From the NCBI GenBank assembly GCA_037044905.1, contig JBAOKB010000144.1, forward strand, positions 1,302,001 through 1,366,000: a stretch of 64,000 nucleotides of DNA, written 5' to 3'. Origin of the DNA: Hortaea werneckii. Its lineage: Eukaryota > Ascomycota > Dothideomycetes > Mycosphaerellales > Teratosphaeriaceae. Shown in pieces: positions 1 through 11,277 of the stretch; positions within the stretch are counted from its first letter, which is position 1; each line of letters begins with the position of its first letter. Below the pieces are notes generated by a model that was not told where the DNA came from, ran no database searches, and saw nothing but the letters and a program-made list of their open reading frames with translations. The position numbers were made by a program, and so were the translations under genes.

Positions 1-480
1 CGGATGGTCTATTCCTTTGCAGGGCTGTTGACTTCTATCGAACGCCTTGTCAAGCGGCCTGACCTGCTATTCTCGTTGCGCGAGCGACAAGACCTTGCGC
101 GGGAAGTCCAAAGAGTGGCCTTCCAGCATCTAGCGTCTCGTATTCTTCTATACCTTGAATCCTCGTCGACTTTCACCGGCGATACTGTGGTGTTATCAGG
201 CGGAGTAGCATCGAATAGCTTTCTCAGGCATGTCCTACGCAGCACGCTCGATGCTAGAGGTTATCAGCACATCAAATTTTGCTTCCCACCTATTGAGCTG
301 TGTACGGATAATGCGCTCATGATTGCCTGGGCCGCTATCGAGATGCATAGAGCCGGCTACACATCCAGTCTGGAGATCGGCCCGATCAGGAAATGGTCAA
401 TGGATTCCAACGCAGCCGATGGCGGTATTCTTGGTCCAGTTGGATGGATCACAAACAATGGCAACGATGGAGAGAAGTAG
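1..480 (+). CDS. QRI7: Qri7/OSGEPL1-type tRNA threonylcarbamoyltransferase, 3' part
   Basis: This is the C-terminal part of a Kae1/TsaD/Qri7 family protein, whose members transfer threonylcarbamoyl to adenosine 37 of ANN-decoding tRNAs. The reading frame is open to the window edge, so the N-terminal ATPase half lies outside. The visible residues carry family signatures: SGGVASNSFLR, then PPIELCTDNALMIAWA, then the C-terminal PIRKWSMDS and GGILG. The mitochondrial paralogue Qri7 is favoured over cytosolic Kae1 because of the PIRKW-type C-terminus; the presequence that would settle this is not in view. The gene converges on the next one with only 38 bp between stop codons. Confidence 0.88.
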   Translation, partial: RMVYSFAGLLTSIERLVKRPDLLFSLRERQDLAREVQRVAFQHLASRILLYLESSSTFTGDTVVLSGGVASNSFLRHVLRSTLDARGYQHIKFCFPPIELCTDNALMIAWAAIEMHRAGYTSSLEIGPIRKWSMDSNAADGGILGPVGWITNNGNDGEK

Positions 481-518
481 GCAGCTTATTCATCCCGGCC
501 GAGAAGCTATCATATGGC

Positions 519-1543
519 TCATTCAACTTTCTCCTTTCGCTTCGCAGTTCCCTCTGCCATCAAAAGCGCCACATCTTCCACACTCTTACCTCTTACCCGA
601 CTCTCGACCTTTTCCGAACCAAGTTCTGTCCCTTCGGCGACCAGCCTGTACACCTTTGCAATCGGCCTAAACATACTCTCATCCTCGGCAAACCCACCCT
701 CAGCTTCGAAGGTTTCGGCAATCTCTTCCATCTCCCGTTCCCATCGGTACGCCTTAGGAGGCATCGTGGTAAGACTATTGATCGCCTTCGCCGTGCCAGG
801 ACTAAAATACTCCAAGTGCCGCTTCAGTTCTGGCAGACAACCTAGGTTATGCGCAGTAGTCAGGGACTCAATGGCGAGAGCTGTGAAGCCTTTGGAGAGG
901 GCTGCGAAACACATCTTCAATCCCGTGGCGCTGCCTATTTTCGGGCCAACATGGGATGTATTGAGGATTACGGCCAGATTTGAGCCGCTTGGGGAGAAGG
1001 AAGCGATGTTTTCAGGCCCAGAGAGTGGGATAGAAGGACCGTACCAGGATCCGTCGTCATTCCGTCTTGGTGGGGCCCCAATGATGCCGCCGTCGATGAA
1101 TTTCACGGGGGACTGAGATGTCTTCAAGAGTTCATCGATCTCCCGCGATGACTGAGGACTTATGGCATTCAAGTCCAAGTAACAAAGCGGGTTCGTGCGA
1201 GACTGGCATCTCGCAGACTCAGTAGCGGTGACAATGCGTTTCGCAGTCGCAAAGGCATCTCGAGGTGGGACAATAGAGAGAATGCAGTCTGCTGTATTGC
1301 AGAGCTCGACATCGTCTGACATGAGTTCGATACCGTTGCAACGAGCACGATCCTGGGTTGCATGACTAGAAGTATGTTAGCTCCAGCGATCTATGGCTAC
1401 TGGTAGATATGACACTACCTTCTGTCTGAGGCGTTTGTTACGACACGGTAGTTATTTGCGATGAGCAGTCGCGCGATTCCAACGCCCATGTCACCAATTG
1501 ATATAACGCCGACCGTAGCTGGAGGCGCCGAGACCGATTCCAT
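519..1543 (-). CDS. 6-phosphogluconate dehydrogenase-like NAD(P)-binding protein
   Basis: Two exons, complement(1419..1543) and complement(519..1365), with a 53-bp intron, give 323 residues. Exon 1 supplies the Rossmann start (GVISIGDMGVGIARLL, a GxxxxxG variant), and splicing restores NASDRS-HATQDRARC in frame. The C-terminal half, with FIDGGIIGAPP and GPSIPLSGP, resembles the DUF1932 domain that replaces the usual helical domain in one branch of the beta-hydroxyacid dehydrogenase superfamily. It is probably an NAD(P)-dependent oxidoreductase acting on a small hydroxy acid; the substrate cannot be told from sequence. A start at 1322 would lose the nucleotide-binding fold, so the spliced start is preferred. 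It is convergent with the Qri7 gene. Confidence 0.82.
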
Positions 1544-1918
1544 GATTGTATATGAGCTTTCACATCAAATATGTTTCGCGCGACAGAATGATAGTCCGCA
1601 ACGTGCGTACAAGCGGATGTTTCTCAATTCATTTGGAGAGCTATATTGTGACGTCATCAAGCAGCTGAATCAAGGACTAAGGAAATCAGTTCAGTCAAAG
1701 TGTCAGGGGTCAGAATGATGACAAAGTTGCTACCTAGGGAAAGAAGAAAAATCTATGAAAGGTCGCAAGTCTCGGGGCGAAGATATACACTCGAGACTGC
1801 GGGGCAGCCGCGCTGCTGCCTGCCGCATGAGTCACACTGTCGGGTGGTGCACTGCAAGGAACATAAATGGCAGAAATGTAATCTCACAAGGTCAATGGAT
1901 TGTTTCAGAGATCTCCTG
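1544..1918. other. Intergenic, 375 bp
   Basis: This is the promoter side of the 6PGDH-like gene and the 3' side of the 907-residue gene. Short open frames here resemble no protein I know. No RNA gene or repeat was seen. Confidence 0.5.
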
Positions 1919-4642
1919 TCAACTCAGGGAAGCCTGTAGCCAACCTAGAGCCAATCCTGCCAAGGTGCAGACCCAAGCTGCAACCCCAAAAGCGCCTTGG
2001 ACGTCTTGCTTCTTAGAGGCCCATACAGCACCAAAGACCAAGCTACCAACTGCGAAGAATATACAAAACATCATCCAAACTTTAGAGGCTTCGAAACCCT
2101 CCACAAGTGAAATGCCCCATCCCCTACCTAGACCAAGCCGACCGCCGCTTTTCTTAGGGACTCGCAAATACGTTATCATTTCACCGTCATAGTCCTGCGG
2201 ATGCCTAAATAGATGCAAAAGGTACTTGCTTCCCACGGGAGGCATCAGGTCTCCGGGCTCGAAAGCATAATCCTGTCCCGGCAATGGCATGTCGGGAGAC
2301 TTCCTAATATCCGCAAACCGGTTTCGATGTACTTCGAATTGGACAAAGTCAATAGTGGCAAGCCCGCGAAGCTTCAAGGCACGCCACCACTTGTTGTTCA
2401 CCTCAAAGTAGTGATTGCGGAGCGCCATAGCTAAGTCTTTGTCTGAGCGAATGTTGTGCGGAGCCATATCTAAGTGAGCAAGTTTGGGAGTTGCGCGCCC
2501 TTCATTGGCGCAAGTGAGGAGCCATGGTGGCTCTGGCTGGCTGAAGAATGGGAGACCGAAGGGCGAGCTCGTGGCCGTTCCGGGAACTTTCAATTTGTCT
2601 TCCCCGCCTGGTGAAGTGTTCTGGAATCCATAGCTTGACCAGGAGGTGTTCGCAGACGGTACGCCTCCCACCGAGCTTCCCGTAAAGCTACGACTGCCCT
2701 GTGAGCTCGACGGACTCGTAGGACTGCCTCCCGTGTAAGTCCTTGGCCGGTTTAAATAGGCTTCGAGCTCTCTTGCAGCACCAGGCCGAAGCTCGACAAA
2801 GTCATCAAAGAGCTCCTCTCCGCAACTACATGTCCACTTTACCCGCGACCTATTTTGTGCCACCGGCTGCGGAGGCCCGTAATGGCTTTGAATCCACTGT
2901 AAGGTTTCGATGATTCTGGTGAGCAAGGCCCATGGAACAGAAGCAATGTTATTAATCGTACTCATGTCAGACTTGTGCGGAGATGCATACGTTATCCACG
3001 GGTCAGCAGTAGGCGTCTCAATTGCACTTGCTACAATCGGTGAAGGATCCTTGGTCGCGGGATGGAAGGTCGTTTTGAGCACCGGAAGACTTGTCCTCTG
3101 CTGAGCGCGGTCTCTCCGAAATTGTCTCCATGGCTGCTGAAGCCTGGATTGGCCGTAGGTGGTCTCGCTTGTCTGCGATGGATTCTGCAAGGGGTCTTCA
3201 TGCTGGTCATTATCTGCTGCTTGATCGTGTGAGCTCTCTGCTGTGAGAAGATCCCTCGAGAAAGCTTCTACTCGAGAATGGCCAGGGCCCAGAATATCTG
3301 CGGCTAAAGCTCTACTTTGACGCATCGTTGTCAAGAGTGTCTTTTCGTTGATGCCTGAAGGCTCGGATCGATATTTTGCCAGTTGAGATCTTGCTTGATC
3401 CGCTAGTTGGTGATCTGGGCCAACCAGCTTCACTTGCGAGTGCAAAAGCGAGGCCAAGATCTCGTCCCTTCCAGAATCAATGCGTAAGCGTTTGGGAACG
3501 GTTGGTTGACGCCGCACTAAGCCACCGGTTTTTGTTTTTGTTCTTTTCGGACGTGTATATGGGATGCTCGGCTTTCTCGCCCTGCTCTGCAAAGCGCCTG
3601 TACTTTGCCTTCGATTTGAAAGCATTGTGTCTCGATTGAACGTGTCAGTATTGATCGTATCACCCGGGCTGGGCGGTGCTACGCCGGTCTGCGTTTCATA
3701 GCTAGCAGTGTTTGAAACCCGGAGACCGTCTAAGAATGGGTTCGTCGAAGACGTCTCGCGCTCGCCTCGGCTAGCCTCACGCCCACTGGTGAGCTCGCGC
3801 CTGACATCCGCGAGTAACTTTTCGAACCGCTCTTTGGCGCTTCGCTCCTGGTCCAGTCTCTCATTTGCCTGTTCAAGTTTGGCATGTAGCGCTCGAAATT
3901 CGACACTCGAGTTGGGAACGTACCCAGAATCTGTGTTTGTATGTACACGTTTCTGAGCCTTGTCTAGAGGATCACCATCCACGACACCGTTGAATCTGGT
4001 TCCTGGTGGCGATGATACTCGATCTGGCGTAGAAGAAATGGCTGCTCTAGATGCGCTGCGACTTCCCGCATCCGGTGCAGTCGCATGACAGCCGAAAGAT
4101 ATCTCATTCCCAGATAAGCTGGTGGGCTCATATCTGGGCAACGGATCGACATTGTCATCCAGAGACGAGCCCGATAAGCCACGGGCGGGTGGGCATGCTA
4201 GTTCGCGAGCTCTCGAACTATCAGGGAGCTCTTGAATCTCATGAGGCTGACCTGGGAGTTCGGCCACCGGTGCTGGCTTTTCACGAGGTATCGCTCTGGG
4301 TTCTGGAATCAGACGAATGTCCGTGACCTCATCGTGCTCGAGGTTGAGCTTTCGACGAAGGCGAATATCAATGCCAAGTTTACTGTGTCGCGCCCAGGCC
4401 CTGACTTTGGCTGCACCTTTGCTAATGGTGCTAGTAGAGTCCGGTTCTGGGGGCGGCCCATACTGTCTGCAAAGCTCGCGAATGAGCTTCGGTGAAAGGT
4501 AGTCCAGATCAACCCATTGCTTGTTGTCATGCAGCGTCTGGATGACGGGGCTCTGTCCGGGCATGATATCTCTGACCGGCAGGGGCGAGACCGGTGAGGA
4601 GATGGCGCTTTCTTTGCCTGATCCGGTATCTGGCCATTGCAT
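1919..4642 (-). CDS. Uncharacterised 907-residue fungal protein with two C-terminal membrane segments
   Basis: A single open frame of 907 codons. I do not recognise a named family. In order: a short conserved-looking N-terminal region (about residues 40-115, with WVDLDYLSPKLIRELCRQYG and RHSKLGIDIRLRRKL); a Ser/Pro-rich disordered part; a coiled coil near 245-290; and a region with KWTCSCGEELFDDF, whose two cysteines could bind a metal. After another Ser/Gly linker comes a compact block near 735-850 (LAHLDMAPHNIRSDKDLA, then a Trp-rich stretch). Two hydrophobic helices follow (starting VWMMFCIFF and GVAAWVCTLAGLALG), so the C-terminus is probably membrane-anchored. It is divergent from the OXNAD1-like gene across about 650 bp. 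No enzyme motif is visible. Confidence 0.72.
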   Translation of the reverse strand: MQWPDTGSGKESAISSPVSPLPVRDIMPGQSPVIQTLHDNKQWVDLDYLSPKLIRELCRQYGPPPEPDSTSTISKGAAKVRAWARHSKLGIDIRLRRKLNLEHDEVTDIRLIPEPRAIPREKPAPVAELPGQPHEIQELPDSSRARELACPPARGLSGSSLDDNVDPLPRYEPTSLSGNEISFGCHATAPDAGSRSASRAAISSTPDRVSSPPGTRFNGVVDGDPLDKAQKRVHTNTDSGYVPNSSVEFRALHAKLEQANERLDQERSAKERFEKLLADVRRELTSGREASRGERETSSTNPFLDGLRVSNTASYETQTGVAPPSPGDTINTDTFNRDTMLSNRRQSTGALQSRARKPSIPYTRPKRTKTKTGGLVRRQPTVPKRLRIDSGRDEILASLLHSQVKLVGPDHQLADQARSQLAKYRSEPSGINEKTLLTTMRQSRALAADILGPGHSRVEAFSRDLLTAESSHDQAADNDQHEDPLQNPSQTSETTYGQSRLQQPWRQFRRDRAQQRTSLPVLKTTFHPATKDPSPIVASAIETPTADPWITYASPHKSDMSTINNIASVPWALLTRIIETLQWIQSHYGPPQPVAQNRSRVKWTCSCGEELFDDFVELRPGAARELEAYLNRPRTYTGGSPTSPSSSQGSRSFTGSSVGGVPSANTSWSSYGFQNTSPGGEDKLKVPGTATSSPFGLPFFSQPEPPWLLTCANEGRATPKLAHLDMAPHNIRSDKDLAMALRNHYFEVNNKWWRALKLRGLATIDFVQFEVHRNRFADIRKSPDMPLPGQDYAFEPGDLMPPVGSKYLLHLFRHPQDYDGEMITYLRVPKKSGGRLGLGRGWGISLVEGFEASKVWMMFCIFFAVGSLVFGAVWASKKQDVQGAFGVAAWVCTLAGLALGWLQASLS

Positions 4643-5292
4643 TCCTGCGTGTAGAGGAGAAGACTGTCGGATATCCTAGCTATCATCAGCAGTGATTATC
4701 TTGATCATGACACGTCTGGATATACCATGATAACAGACTGAAATGTACACGTGTGCGCCACGAAAAGGACGTTGACAATAAGACATGGCGAGACGCGAGA
4801 ACGGAAGAGTTGCACTTATTAGGAACCCAGGTTCGGGACCGCCTGCGTAGCGAGGTAGCGAAGAGACGCCCCAGCAGAATAATTCAGCTCATGGGAGGTA
4901 CGTCTCATCCTCAGCATAATTGGCACCCATTGGCCGGTTCCTGCAGGACGCTGCATTGTCCGGTGAAGGTGGAGGCTGTGCGGGGCGCAGCAGTGGAGAA
5001 CCTGTTGGTGAGAGCGTGATGCCTCCTAACTAGCCGGCGGGGTGATGCATAGCACAAGACCTAGTGTACGAGTAACACAACGGTACATCAACTTGGATTC
5101 TCAAGGGCGCGCTGCAAGTGACAAGGAGGAGTTGATTTGCGTGAGGTGAAGTACCTGAGGAACCAGACGCTCGGACCCCCAAGGGGCCTTGGTGAACGTC
5201 ATTACCCATTTGATGAAGTTCACCTCTCGTCCTTGGACTCGCCATCGCATATCAGCTGTCATCCGCCATCGAGAGACAATGAATTGGTCGTC
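4643..5292. promoter_or_regulatory. Divergent promoter region
   Basis: 650 bp between the starts of the 907-residue gene (minus) and the FNR-like gene (plus). It must hold both promoters. No TATA box or named operator could be assigned with confidence, and short open frames look non-coding. Confidence 0.4.
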
Positions 5293-6378
5293 ATGATGCT
5301 GCTTTCTAGATCTGGAGTTATAACTAAGTCTGTCTCATCTCGCTTCGCATCCATCCTCAGGCCTTCAATACGCTCAATGGCTACAGTCCGTTCTTCGCTC
5401 CCTCACGAAGACCGGACGGCAGCCGAGCCCAGAGAGAGCAGGCTCGAGCCCGTCGTGCTGTCGAACGTCCGTCAGGTCAATGAGAACATCAGACTACTGC
5501 GCCTGAATGCAGCCGATCCAAATCACACCATCAAAGTCAGTCCGTGCGAACTCATCTTAAAGCTTTCGTGAAACTGACTGGTCTCCTAGTAAAGTTCTTG
5601 CCGGGTCAATGGCTAGACACTTTCATTCCCGGGCTTCCCAAGGCCGGTGGCTTTACTATTACCTCCACTCCCAGTGAAGCCAGACCGTCGAGTCATTTGT
5701 CGCCTTTTCTAGAACTGGCTGTACAGAAGAGCAGCAATTCACCAGCTCAATGGCTTTCACGCCCCGAGGAAGAGATCCTTGGGCAGAAGCTGGTGGTGAG
5801 AGTCGGTGGCAGCTTTACATGGCCCCCGCCAAAATTGGACGCAGGCAGTATTGATAGACTAGTGCTCATTGCCGGAGGCGTTGGTATCAAGTATGCCTGG
5901 CCCTCCGCACCTCCAAACCAAGGTACTAACGAAAAACTCTAGCCCCTTGATCTCCATATTCTCCCACTTGATACGGACTGGTCAGCACCCGAAAGAGATC
6001 CATTTCATCTACGGAACCAAAGCGACACCGGAGCTAGATCGACACAGCATTTTGTTCCTCACCAGGCTTATGGATCTTGTCGGTATAGCCAACGACCCAA
6101 AGATCACCCCGAGTCTGTACTTGACTGGCACAGGCGACGATGGTGCTATCGATCACGGGAATTTCCCAAACCGAACATTCGCTCGACGTATTACTGAGCT
6201 AGATCTTGCACGGGCCCTTGATGGATTTAAAGAGAACCTCTACGGCGCGGAGCACGACCGCCAGGGAACAGTCTGTTATGTGTGCGGGCCACAGAAGATG
6301 ACTGATGAGTTTGTTGACTTTCTTAGTGCACAGCCAGGTATGGCTAGAGATAGGGTGCTTTGTGAGAAGTGGTGGTGA
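5293..6378 (+). CDS. OXNAD1-like ferredoxin-reductase-type oxidoreductase, probably mitochondrial
   Basis: Three exons, 5293..5535, 5595..5890 and 5943..6378, encode 324 residues. Splicing gives TIK-FLPGQWLD and AGGVGI-NPLISI, both normal for the FNR superfamily. Visible motifs: the flavin-domain stretch FLPGQWLDTFIPG with GGFTITSTP in place of RxYS; the NAD(P)-binding LIAGGVGINPL; the CGPQKM motif; and a C-terminal aromatic pair. The first 30-odd residues (MMLLSRSGVITKSVSSRF and on) are Arg/Ser-rich without acids, which suggests a mitochondrial presequence. A second Met at 5377 could give a cytosolic form. The likely role is NAD(P)H-dependent electron transfer through FAD; the acceptor is unknown. 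OXNAD1 is the nearest named relative I recall. Confidence 0.83.
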
Positions 6379-7384
6379 TGGGCTGGCGATCAGGCAGATG
6401 AGTCTTTCTCTCGCCTTCTTCCATCGACCATGACCTGTTCAGAATGTATATTTGCTACTTCCTACGCCTTTCATATGACCTGTGCCCATGTTTGATTGTC
6501 AAGCTCACAGCCGACGACCTTCCAGTCATGTCCGTCACCCCCTGTAGACGTTTGCAAGAAGACGAATGCTGCTGTAGGCGAAGTGCTCTTCGCCAATTCC
6601 ACAGCTTTCGGGAACGCGAAATTCAAGGTCGCGAACCTCTGCGCACCATTCGAGCTGAGTCACCTGCATCAAACATTCCACAAGCGCCGGAGCAGTTGTT
6701 GTTCAAAGAAAGCAGATGACCGGAAGCATCATCTGAAGCCACTTCTATGGCTTCAAGCTGCACAGTGAGTGCCACAAGCTAGGTTTGACTGCACAAGTGA
6801 GTACGCACAAAAGAAGTTGGGCTTCAGTGACCCCTAAAGGAATAGAAAAGTCAGCAAAGATAATTCAGCTTTGGAATGCATCATGCTCCTCATGGAGGAT
6901 GAAGTAGTGCCAACGAGTATGGAAGTGGCAGCACAGTTCACTGACCACCTGATCGAGCACATGACAGATGATGAAGACGTCTTCTGTGAAATGGATAGCT
7001 TCACTTCACTGCCCACGTCTCGCTCAATGAAGCATATGCGGAGACTCATCTAGCTTGTGACGTGGAAGCAACTGTAAGTATAAATGAACTCTTAGCTTAG
7101 AGCGAAAGCAACTCTATGACCAACGCAACGCTGTTGACTACCGTGTACTCTGTCTATCAAGCTTCATTCCTAAAAGCAACTGGTATCGACCCATTACTAA
7201 ACCTTCGCAGGCGCCTGCAGTGATGCGTAGCCATCTAACGCCATGGGCTGAAAAGAAAGCGCTCAAACCCTTCCAATCGCCGTGTACCTGTAATGCTGCA
7301 CTCAATGCAATACACCGTAACGCTGCGCTGTAATCGCTCAATAAGGTCTCTTCCCTCCTCAGACTTTGCCTGAAGATACCCGAA
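6379..7384. other. Intergenic between convergent genes, about 1 kb
   Basis: This is the 3' side of both the FNR-like gene and the Myb-like gene. A 60-codon open frame at 6871..7053 has no recognisable features. No RNA gene was seen. Confidence 0.45.
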
Positions 7385-8758
7385 CTAACGCACATTCATG
7401 TTATCCCACTTCTTCGAACAAGCCGCAGAAGCGAACTGATAGCTTCCACCATTCTCCTTGATCCACTTTGCGATCTTGAGCCAAGGCAACTTCCTTGACG
7501 CCCGAGCCCTCAGAGGAAGCTCGCGAGAGTAGTGGGCCACAGCTTGGCGAAGGAGAGCCTCCTATGAGCACGTTAGTCAGTTGGAACAGCTTTATAGGGA
7601 CCGCGGACAATGCCTTACATCCTCGGTTGTCCATTCTGGACGACGCACGCGCTCGGACTTGTCCTTGGTCAATGTTCGGATCCTGCCACGAAGGGTCGAC
7701 TCAGCGACCTTGAAGTTGCCAATCGCCTTGATGCGACGGTACGGAGTACCCTTCCTCCACTCGCGAAGCAGAAGCTCGTCCTCCCACTTGTGGCGTGCAG
7801 CTGAATTCATCGAGAAATTGGAGCGCGAAGAGCTGGTGTCCTCCATATCAGAGAATGTTTCATCCTCGGGTGCCGGTGCCTCTGGAAGCTCCTTGACCAG
7901 AGCGTTTCTTGCCAATAAACCCGAGTCAAAGAGCTCATTCTCCTGACGAAAGAAGCGTGCGAATTGCGAAGGTTCTTGTGCCACATGCTGATCCTGTGTA
8001 GGAATGACAGGAGCCGGCATGACCGCGTTCGGACTAACCGCGATGGTAGGCGAACTCGACTTCATAGCTGCGGTGCTTTGTGAGAATTGTGGCCAGAATG
8101 CTGGGTCGGGGGCAGCAGCAGGGTACAGCGGCGCGATCGATAGATTGTCAGCAGCGCGCTTGGCAGCGAAATCCGCAGCCACCGCATTGCCAGCATGACC
8201 TTGCTGAAAGAAGGTTTCAGTGAAGGATGGGACCGACTCTGTGTTGGGAGTCAACGGAGAGTTGATCGTGTCATCCGATCCTGGAGACGAAGCATCAGCA
8301 TCATAATCGATAGATGCCGAGTCCCAAAGGTCATCTGTAATTGGAAGGAACTGAGAGTTGTCCACGTGGCCTGCTAGAACTCCAGGTCTAGGGAGCGATA
8401 AAGCGTTCTCGGCCTTGACCGGCACGAAAGGAGGCATGGTGATAGGCGGAGATGCCACGGTTGTTGGAAGGAGCGGGCGAAAAGCCACCGTGGCCTCTGA
8501 ATAAGCGAAGGCGTCATAGTTGTAATCTGACGCGTAGTGCTGCTCGTCACGAACATGATAATACATCTCTTCCGCGAAGAAAGAGGGGTGAGAGCCGGTG
8601 TTCGCCATGGTATTGTGTTGATAAAGCGGCGAGTATCGCGAAACGGACGGCGCGGGGGCACGAATTGAATGATGTCTCTGGTGTTGTCCAGGAAAGAGAA
8701 TCTGGAGCGGATATGTGTTGGACATACCATTTGCCCGCAAAAAGTCCGGAAAGCTCAT
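7385..8758 (-). CDS. Myb/SANT-like putative DNA-binding protein
   Basis: Two exons, complement(7619..8758) and complement(7385..7561), with a 57-bp intron, encode 438 residues. The first ~310 residues are low-complexity (Ser, Pro, Ala, Asp), as in activation domains. The C-terminus is ordered and basic: a first unit begins HKWEDELLLREWRKG and contains AESTLRGRIRTLTK. A second unit created by splicing begins RRPEWTTEDEALLRQAV and ends in AKWIKENGGSYQFASAACSK. Two tandem Trp-containing helical units of this kind resemble Myb/homeodomain-like DNA-binding repeats. The open frame continues upstream to 9073, but the first Met in good context (8758) is preferred. It is probably nuclear; targets are unknown. 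Confidence 0.72.
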
Positions 8759-11277
8759 TTTGACCACACCTGCCTTACACCGACTTGCTGCAAGTCTTGT
8801 GGTGCTGACGGCGAATATGTGGCCTTCGCTGGAAGACGACAGTGCGGTGTGTATATGCCCGCAGCGTTGCAAAAGTGTATGGTGAAGATAGAGTGTGCAC
8901 CTGTGGATGTTGCAGAACACCTGCAGGAGCTCGCAGCAGCGGCGGAAAGTTGCAGAAGTTCGTAGAGCGTGGTTTGTGTAAGGCGGTGAGTGGAGACCTG
9001 ATAGAACAAGATCGCCGCAAGTACGTAGGGCTGACAGCAGGAAAATCCTTGGCGCTTCAATGCTTTGACGCAAGGTACGGATGCTTTGCTAATCAATTGT
9101 TAGCTTGTTCTTCGTGAAGAGATCGATTGGGAATGGAAGCAGCAATATATAGCGATTGATTGCAAGATACTCACCATCAAATGAAGCTGGCAAAACCTTC
9201 CCAGCGATTCGAAACCGACAGAGCTGTAAGCATCTAGCACAGTAGGTGCTCCTTCTTCGATTTGCACAGAAGCTGCACAAGTGGTGAGAACGCAATTGGT
9301 GAACGTGCTCTCTCGGTATTATTAGCAAGAAAGATTGAATCAGCCCGTCGACCTGAGGCAGAAGAGTCAACGGCTCGCAACGGAGGCGAAAAAGATCAAC
9401 AGCAGCGAATGAAGCCTCCAACAACTTGAACAGGTGTTGAGAAATCAGCAGGTGAAAACCAGCTACAGCCGCCAGGATGTGAGCGCAGCTCTTTGTACAT
9501 CGAAGTCTTATAACTCTGATAAGCCAAGGCATCTCAGCAAAACAACCCACAGCGTTTGAGACGGCTGGAAGGCAAGACGGGGAAGAGGACCCTTCAACAT
9601 CCGGGCCGCAAGAGAACCGTGTAGTCGGAAAGTAGAAAGGAGCCTGGCCGGGTTACGGGAAAACGATATCGCGGGTGATCATCAGGACATCTTGTTCCGA
9701 GATATTCGTCAGGGTATATAGTCTGCGGATGCTCCGCGGAAGATTCGACATGGTCGTGAACAGGTTGTCGGGTTGGCTGGACCGGTACATGGTGCTACCA
9801 GCCTGTACGAGATAGGTGGAGTGGCCAAAGTCGATAAGAAGTGATGACGCTAAACCAGCGGAGAAGTCGTGCTCGAGCAGGGCGTTTCCTTGCAGGCCAA
9901 TAGGAGCCGTTTCCTCACATAGGACTAGCGACGGATAGGTGCACGAGCAGAGCTGTCAAAAAGCCGTTTGATGCAGGCACCCGATGCCTTCTACGTTGGC
10001 ATTGGCGACGTTCGTGCTTAAGGACGACTCAAGCGACTGCAAGTTGAGCCGAGGAAGATTCGCACGATCAAGTGTACATCCGACTGCGAACTGTTAAGAG
10101 CATGAAACAAGAAGCAGTCTCACCGTACGGGGATATCGCCATATGTTTCTAGAAGGGTTGGACAAGAACCTTAGGTCGAGCATATGCAGGAAGCGTTGGG
10201 TCCTGCGGAGAGCCACAGGATCATATGAAGCTCGCTAGATCCAGGTTGCGACATGACCAGCGGCTCGATGAGACGAGAGGAGCCATCTTGCAGGCCTTGA
10301 GACGAAGTTTTCCCACATCCAGTGGCCAGATCAGCCGGGCTCAAACGTGCGACGTCTGATTAGCACTGCTTCGCTCATCGCCGAAGAGCTTTGCGATGAT
10401 GTACAGCCCGTTCGCACATCGTTTCATTGGTCGACAGAGACCTGTAACCTCCTGAGATCTGCCGCGAGGCCGGTTCATTCTGCTGCACGCACCCGACATC
10501 CATGCTGGCGCTGCAGGATACCAAAATTCTGGTGTAACATAAGAAGCTGAGGCCTATGCAGAACCGGCCGGGTCCACTTTGCGAAGGCTTTTGGTCAAAG
10601 CATGAGTCTAGAAGAGAACTCCATTGCTGGCGGTAGTGGGGAAGATGATGGCTTCATGCTTGTGTGCATCTCAACTCTTGACACAATGAATGTTTTTCGG
10701 CCCTTCAGCCTTGGGTTTGACCAAGTCATCAAGATTGTACAATATTCGTAGACTTCGGAGGTCGATAGCCAGATATCGCGGTCTGATCGCCCTAGACGGC
10801 CGGCTTCAGAGATGCTGAGCACAGTCTGGATGCATGTGTGTTGTGAAGGCGTACTTGATGTACTTGCCGTTGACAGCGAAGTTTGATGTGAGGTCGGAAG
10901 CTATGTACAAGTATGGCCCGCTGGTGAAAATTAGTCAGCACCGACGGCCACTCAGCCTTTGCTCCTGACAGTCTCGATGGCAACGTCCTCTTATGTCGAT
11001 GTTAAGCTCTTTGCAAGAGTCGAGGACGAAATTCGAAGCCAGAGCTGGACAGATTTCAAATAGTACTGTATTAATCAGAAAGGCAATACATAGACGGGCG
11101 AACACACTATCACCACTTTTAGGTCCAGGATGCCGAAAAAAAAAAAAAAAAAAAGAATGAAATGTCTCACTCCAAAATGGAATGCCTATCTCGAATTGAC
11201 CTATGTTCCGATGCCCACAGATTCGGAATATTGCTCTATAAACACATGCTCACGTCTGCGGAATGCGACAAATGACC
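8759..11277. other. Gene-poor stretch, about 2.5 kb
   Basis: Only the first few hundred bases, likely promoter and 5' leader of the Myb-like gene, have an obvious role. Open frames at 9089..9550 (minus) and 10347..10983 look like chance frames, rich in Cys, Arg and Leu with no domain. A run of 19 A lies at 11136-11154. There is no RIP signature, so this is not a dead repeat. A long non-coding transcript is possible but cannot be shown from sequence. Confidence 0.45.

Noticed and set aside
9089..9550. 153-codon minus-strand frame upstream of the Myb-like gene
   Set aside because: Cys/Arg/Leu-rich with no domain, no good codon pattern and overlapping the probable 5' leader of the next gene.
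11130..11160. A19 run as the poly(A) tail of a retroposed copy
   Set aside because: No coding remains or target duplication could be found next to it.
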